Positions 4,768-7,511 of a DNA stretch of 7,511 bases are shown one piece after another (the stretch's first letter is position 1; each line of letters starts with the position of its first letter). The DNA is from Planctomycetota bacterium (GTDB taxonomy: Bacteria; Planctomycetota; Phycisphaerae; UBA1845): the NCBI GenBank assembly GCA_022566435.1, contig JADFIX010000153.1:1-7511 (forward strand), read 5' to 3'. The notes beneath the pieces were generated by a model that saw nothing but the letters and a program-made list of their open reading frames with translations, was not told where the DNA came from and ran no database searches. The position numbers and the translations under genes were made by a program.

Positions 4768-6162
4768 CTACCCCGGCCGCGTCATGCTCGTCGGATCGAG
4801 TGCCTTGTCGAGTTCCTCCTCGGACAGGACCTTCATTTCCTGGGCGACCTGACGGACGGTCTTGCCGGTCGAAAACGCTTCTTTCGCGATGGCCGCGGCT
4901 TTGTCATAGCCGATAATCGGCGCCAGGCCGGTACACATGGCCAGCGATCCTTCGATCAACTCCTTGGCACGTTCCTCGTTTACTTCGATGCCTTCGATGC
5001 ACCGTTCGGTGAAGGCCTTCACCGCACTCGTAAGCAGGCGGATCGATTCAAGCAGGTTGTGGGTCATGACCGGCATCATGACGTTGAGTTCGTAGTGCCC
5101 GTCGCGACAGGCGAGCGTGACCGTGGCATCATTGCCGATCACCTGGGCGCACACCTGAATCAGCATCTCGCACATGACCGGATTGACTTTGCCCGGCATG
5201 ATGCTGCTGCCCGGCTGCGTGGAAGGGAGTCTGATCTCGCCGATCCCACACCGCGGACCGCTGGCCAGCATGCGTATGTCGTTCGCAATCTTGGTCAGTG
5301 AAACGGCGACGGTTCTGATCTGCCCGCTCACCTCGCAAACGGCATCCTTGGCGGCTTGGGCCTCGAAGTGGTCTTCCGCTTCGACGAAGTCGATGCCGGT
5401 GGCTTCGGCCAGGGTGGCGGCCATCCGGCTGCCGAATTCCGGATGGGTGTTGATGCCCGTTCCGACGGCCGTCCCGCCGATGGGAAGCTCGCGAAGGGCC
5501 TTGACCGCTTTGGTCGCCCGCATCATGCCCAGCTTGGCTTGGCGTGCGTACCCCGCGAACTCCTGACCCAGGCGCACCGGTGTGGCGTCCTGCAAGTGGG
5601 TTCGCCCTATCTTGATGATGCCGTCGAACGCTTTCGATTTCTTTTCGAGCGATTGTGCCAAAATGTCGAGCTGAGGCCGAAGATCGTGCTTGATCGCTTC
5701 GGCGACCGCGACATGGATGGCCGTGGGGATGACGTCGTTGGACGACTGGCCCATGTTGACGTGATCGTTGGGGTGAATCGGATCGCGCGAGCCGATGGTT
5801 CCGCCGGCGAGCTCGATCGCCCGGTTGGATATGACCTCGTTGGCGTTCATGTTGGTACTGGTACCCGATCCGGTTTGATAGATGTCCAGCACGAAATGGT
5901 GATCGAGCGGGCCTTCGATGACTTCCTGGGCCGCTTTGACGATCAGCTCGGCGCGATCGGCATCCAGCTTGTCGAGCTTTCGGTTGACCTCGGCCGCGGA
6001 TCGCTTGATCAACCCCATCGCGCGGATGAACCGTCTTCCGAAACGATAGCCGCTGATCGGGAAATTTTCGACGGCCCGTTGCGTTTGGGCGCCCCAATAG
6101 GCGTCTTTCGGCACCTGGACATCGCCCATGCTGTCTTTTTCGATTCGCGTTGTGCTACTCAT
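4768..6162 (-). CDS. fumC: Fumarate hydratase class II (fumarase C)
   Basis: This 464-residue protein is full length for the family (about 460-467). It reversibly hydrates fumarate to L-malate in the TCA cycle as an iron-free cytosolic homotetramer. Visible signatures are WGAQTQRAVENFPIS (23-37), TGSGTSTNMNANEV (97-110), the SSND loop (140-143) and GRTHLQDATP (186-195), whose His189 corresponds to the active-site His. TAVGTGINTHPEF (231-243) and GSSIMPGKVNPV (318-329), the superfamily signature with the catalytic serine loop, also appear. The NTHPEF segment and N-terminus favour fumarase over aspartase or argininosuccinate lyase. The start is supported by GGAG ten bases upstream. A TACAAT at 6216-6221 (read on the minus strand) is a possible -10 box, but no good -35 accompanies it. 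It heads an operon with the ABM-fold gene. Confidence 0.96.
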   Translation of the reverse strand: MSSTTRIEKDSMGDVQVPKDAYWGAQTQRAVENFPISGYRFGRRFIRAMGLIKRSAAEVNRKLDKLDADRAELIVKAAQEVIEGPLDHHFVLDIYQTGSGTSTNMNANEVISNRAIELAGGTIGSRDPIHPNDHVNMGQSSNDVIPTAIHVAVAEAIKHDLRPQLDILAQSLEKKSKAFDGIIKIGRTHLQDATPVRLGQEFAGYARQAKLGMMRATKAVKALRELPIGGTAVGTGINTHPEFGSRMAATLAEATGIDFVEAEDHFEAQAAKDAVCEVSGQIRTVAVSLTKIANDIRMLASGPRCGIGEIRLPSTQPGSSIMPGKVNPVMCEMLIQVCAQVIGNDATVTLACRDGHYELNVMMPVMTHNLLESIRLLTSAVKAFTERCIEGIEVNEERAKELIEGSLAMCTGLAPIIGYDKAAAIAKEAFSTGKTVRQVAQEMKVLSEEELDKALDPTSMTRPG

Positions 6163-6430
6163 ATCGATCGGTCTCCGTCTTCGTCGTTGAGATTCTTCCT
6201 GCGTTGCGGCCGGGGATTGTAATCCGGTTTGGCGGCGGCGAATAGTTCGCCCACGGATTTACCGCATGAATCGACTGAACGAACCGAGACGCGCGCGTAA
6301 GCAAGCGGGTTTTCTACCGTCGCTCCCTGACCGCTACGAATCGGAATGAGTCTTGTGATAGCTTCTACGCCGTTTCATCACTCGAAATCGCGTGCCACGT
6401 GCGGCTGGTGGTTCGTTGCACGTGATTTGA
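6163..6430. other. Upstream region of fumC with no gene seen
   Basis: Frames here are antisense shadows of fumC or lack any coding signal. The part nearest fumC should contain its promoter; the best -10 candidate is TACAAT on the minus strand (plus-strand ATTGTA, 6216-6221), with only poor -35 matches 15-17 bases away. Nothing else is recognisable. Confidence 0.4.
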
Positions 6431-6700
6431 TGGGTGGCGTCGGTGGCATCCCGATGTAATCGGGAAGCGAAGCGCCGCCAGGTGAACGCGCCGCGTCAGC
6501 ATGCCGGCGCTCGGCTTCGTCGGACTTGGGCATGCCTCCACATGCCACCCACCGCACCCTTGGCCAAGCCGAGAAGATTCTGGGTGCCATGAGGTGCCAT
6601 TGGTGCCATGGCCAAGCCCGGTATTCCCGGGCGCCGCCATGCCGTCTCTCAAGTCCCACATGGCGGCGCTTCGCTTGACCATGGCACCCAGCGATGTCGT
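6430..6700. repeat. Cluster of nested inverted repeats and GGTGCCAT motifs
   Basis: AAGCGAAGCGCCGCCA (6465-6480) is a perfect 16-bp inverted copy of TGGCGGCGCTTCGCTT (6661-6676). Within it, GCGCCGCCATG (6631-6641) inverts with CATGGCGGCGC (6659-6669) around a 17-base loop. Smaller hairpins are TCCCGAT/ATCGGGA (6449-6465, loop of three), GGCATG/CATGCC (6529-6546) and GCCCGG/CCGGGC (6616-6632). GGTGCCAT occurs three times in a row (6583, 6593, 6602) and inverted at 6681-6688; a further inverted copy is at 6868-6875. This looks like a palindromic intergenic element or the remains of several; no transposase is present. Confidence 0.65.
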
Positions 6701-6878
6701 CACCGACACATACGAACGCCATTTGTCGAAGAGGCCCAGAGACTGGCCACACAACGAACGCCCTCCGTCGCCCCCCCAAGAATTGTGCAGGCTCATGGCG
6801 AGGCAAAAAACCATAATTCAGGGGGCTCTGGATGGGCTACCAGGCACAACTTACACAACGGCGTTGCATGGCACCCTC

Positions 6879-6906
6879 TTGCGCCGTAGGGTTGGCCCCG
6901 TACAAT
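6879..6906 (+). promoter_or_regulatory. Candidate promoter for the sigma-like gene
   Basis: TACAAT (6901-6906, 5 of 6 matches to the -10 consensus) is preceded at 16 bases by TTGCGC (6879-6884, only TTG conserved). It would give a leader of about 90 bases that includes the hairpin at 6945-6967. Weak support. Confidence 0.3.
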
Positions 6907-6944
6907 GCCGACACTAAACTTCGCTCTTTCAACCCGTCGGGTGC

Positions 6945-6967
6945 CACGGGCGGCTGGCCCGCCCGTG
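6945..6967. repeat. Perfect 9-bp GC palindrome in the sigma-like gene leader
   Basis: CACGGGCGG (6945-6953) pairs with CCGCCCGTG (6959-6967) around CTGGC. It begins inside GGTGCCAC (6940-6947), a variant of the motif repeated at 6583-6609, so it probably belongs to the same repeat family. There is no T run after it. Confidence 0.6.
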
Positions 6968-7003
6968 TCTTCATGCGCTTTCATTTTTCATCGAGCGCGT
7001 CGT

Positions 7004-7384
7004 ATGGATAGCAAGGAAGCCACAGATCTCTGGCGTCAAATTGTCGAGACCGGCGACACCTCGGCCTTCGACCGGTTGTACCGGGCGTATCGGGTCCGGG
7101 TCATGCGCTACTGCCGCGCCAGATTCCGCGACGGCGAGGCCGCCGACGATGTGACCGACCGCACATTTACGTATCTCGTCATAGCCAAGCGGTACTTTCA
7201 TGAAACGACGCTCGATGAGATTGCCAGTGTGCTGCAGGCTACGCGATCGAAGATTAAGACCCGTTGCCGCAAGGCATTGCGAAAAACTGATAGGAAATTT
7301 GATTCCGCTGGGGGCGGCGGCGCGGGCCCAGGGGTCGGGGGTTTACAGATTAAACTGAGCCTTTCAAATGGCTTCGTTTCGTGA
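7004..7384 (+). CDS. ECF-sigma-like protein lacking the region 2/4 junction
   Basis: This is a 126-residue frame. Residues 1-58 resemble the start of sigma region 2: DLWRQIVETGDTSAFDRLYR, then RVMRYCRAR and EAADDVTDRTFTYL. Residues 60-95 resemble the end of region 4: AKRYFHETTLDEIASVLQAT followed by RSKIKTRCRKALRK, a helix-turn-helix with the usual K-T-R-x-x-x-A-L end. A normal ECF sigma (about 170-190 residues) has roughly 45-60 residues between these points: the rest of region 2, the linker and the first region 4 helices. Here they join directly at TYL-VIAKRYF. The frame is intact, so this is either an in-frame deletion or an assembly error. The last 25 residues (SAGGGGAGPGVGG and on) are Gly-rich and unlike the family. 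ATG at 7004 is chosen because similarity begins there; no strong ribosome-binding site is seen. Function as a sigma factor is doubtful. Confidence 0.6.
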   Translation: MDSKEATDLWRQIVETGDTSAFDRLYRAYRVRVMRYCRARFRDGEAADDVTDRTFTYLVIAKRYFHETTLDEIASVLQATRSKIKTRCRKALRKTDRKFDSAGGGGAGPGVGGLQIKLSLSNGFVS

Positions 7385-7420
7385 GTACGGTTTTTGTATA
7401 GTGTCATTTGTTTGGCACTG

Positions 7421-7511
7421 TTGTGGGGAGGAAGCGCCGGAGGGGGTGGCGAGGAGCGGAGGGAACGGACGGGGTGGGATGGAGGGCGGGTGGTGCAGGG
7501 GCCGGCCGGGG
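7421..7511 (+). other. Extremely G-rich window end with a G-quadruplex pattern
   Basis: The plus strand becomes almost pure purine with G dominant. A canonical four-tract pattern, GGGGTGGGATGGAGGGCGGG, lies at 7471-7490, with additional G runs on both sides. No coding signal is seen. It could be a genuine quadruplex-forming region or poor-quality sequence at a contig edge. Confidence 0.6.

Noticed and set aside
4399..5301. 300-codon plus-strand open frame opposite fumC and the ABM gene
   Set aside because: It is a shadow of two well-identified minus-strand genes; its product is rich in Arg, His and Asp with no domain pattern.
5356..6222. 288-codon plus-strand open frame opposite fumC
   Set aside because: Antisense shadow of fumC produced by the codon bias of that gene.
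6583..6609. Three spaced GGTGCCAT copies considered as a CRISPR or iteron array
   Set aside because: Units are only 8 bases with 1-2 base gaps and inverted copies elsewhere; there is no spacer pattern, cas gene or replication gene.
6365..6917. Overlapping frames of 138-149 codons on both strands between fumC and the sigma-like gene
   Set aside because: The region is composed of inverted repeats. The frames lack ribosome-binding sites and known motifs, and mirror one another across strands.

Overview
The window most resembles a chromosomal fragment from a Planctomycetota-like, moderately GC-rich bacterium. That is an inference from gene content: a GspG-like pseudopilin tail, a TadG-like protein with a beta-rich C-terminus, a Flp pilin, a DUF6600-type aromatic-rich exported protein and a compact ECF-sigma-like protein. 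No ribosomal or phylogenetic marker is present, so the taxon is tentative.

Left third (1-2372), plus strand: a pilus/surface region. It opens with the 3' end of a pseudopilin gene. A promoter (TTGACA-16-TATTTT, 418-445) is followed within about 15 bases by a c-di-GMP-I (GEMM-I) riboswitch (about 461-548), which is the leader of a TadG-like gene (611-1861). A long hairpin, probably a terminator, follows. Next comes a second leader that repeats only the 3' half of the riboswitch, including compensatory changes in one stem, and then a Flp-type pilin gene with a glycine-rich tandem-repeat tail (2046-2372). The two leaders also share an almost identical ribosome-binding block. The simplest reading is that c-di-GMP, the usual motile/sessile switch signal, controls at least the TadG-like surface protein.

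Middle (2373-4299): a gene-poor gap, then a DUF6600-type exported protein with a very basic tail (2829-3842, plus). Converging on it is a small lipoprotein (3931-4299, minus) whose mature part has a cysteine every ten residues.

Right middle (4426-6162), minus strand: class II fumarase fumC followed 12 bases later by a small ABM-fold protein, very likely one operon.

Right end (6163-7511): about 840 bases with no convincing gene but rich in nested inverted repeats and GGTGCCAT-type motifs. It is followed by an ECF-sigma-like gene (7004-7384) that appears to have lost its central part, and a strongly G-rich end with a canonical G-quadruplex pattern.

The most noteworthy items are the GEMM riboswitch paired with a half-aptamer relative in front of the pilin gene, and the decapeptide cysteine-ladder lipoprotein.
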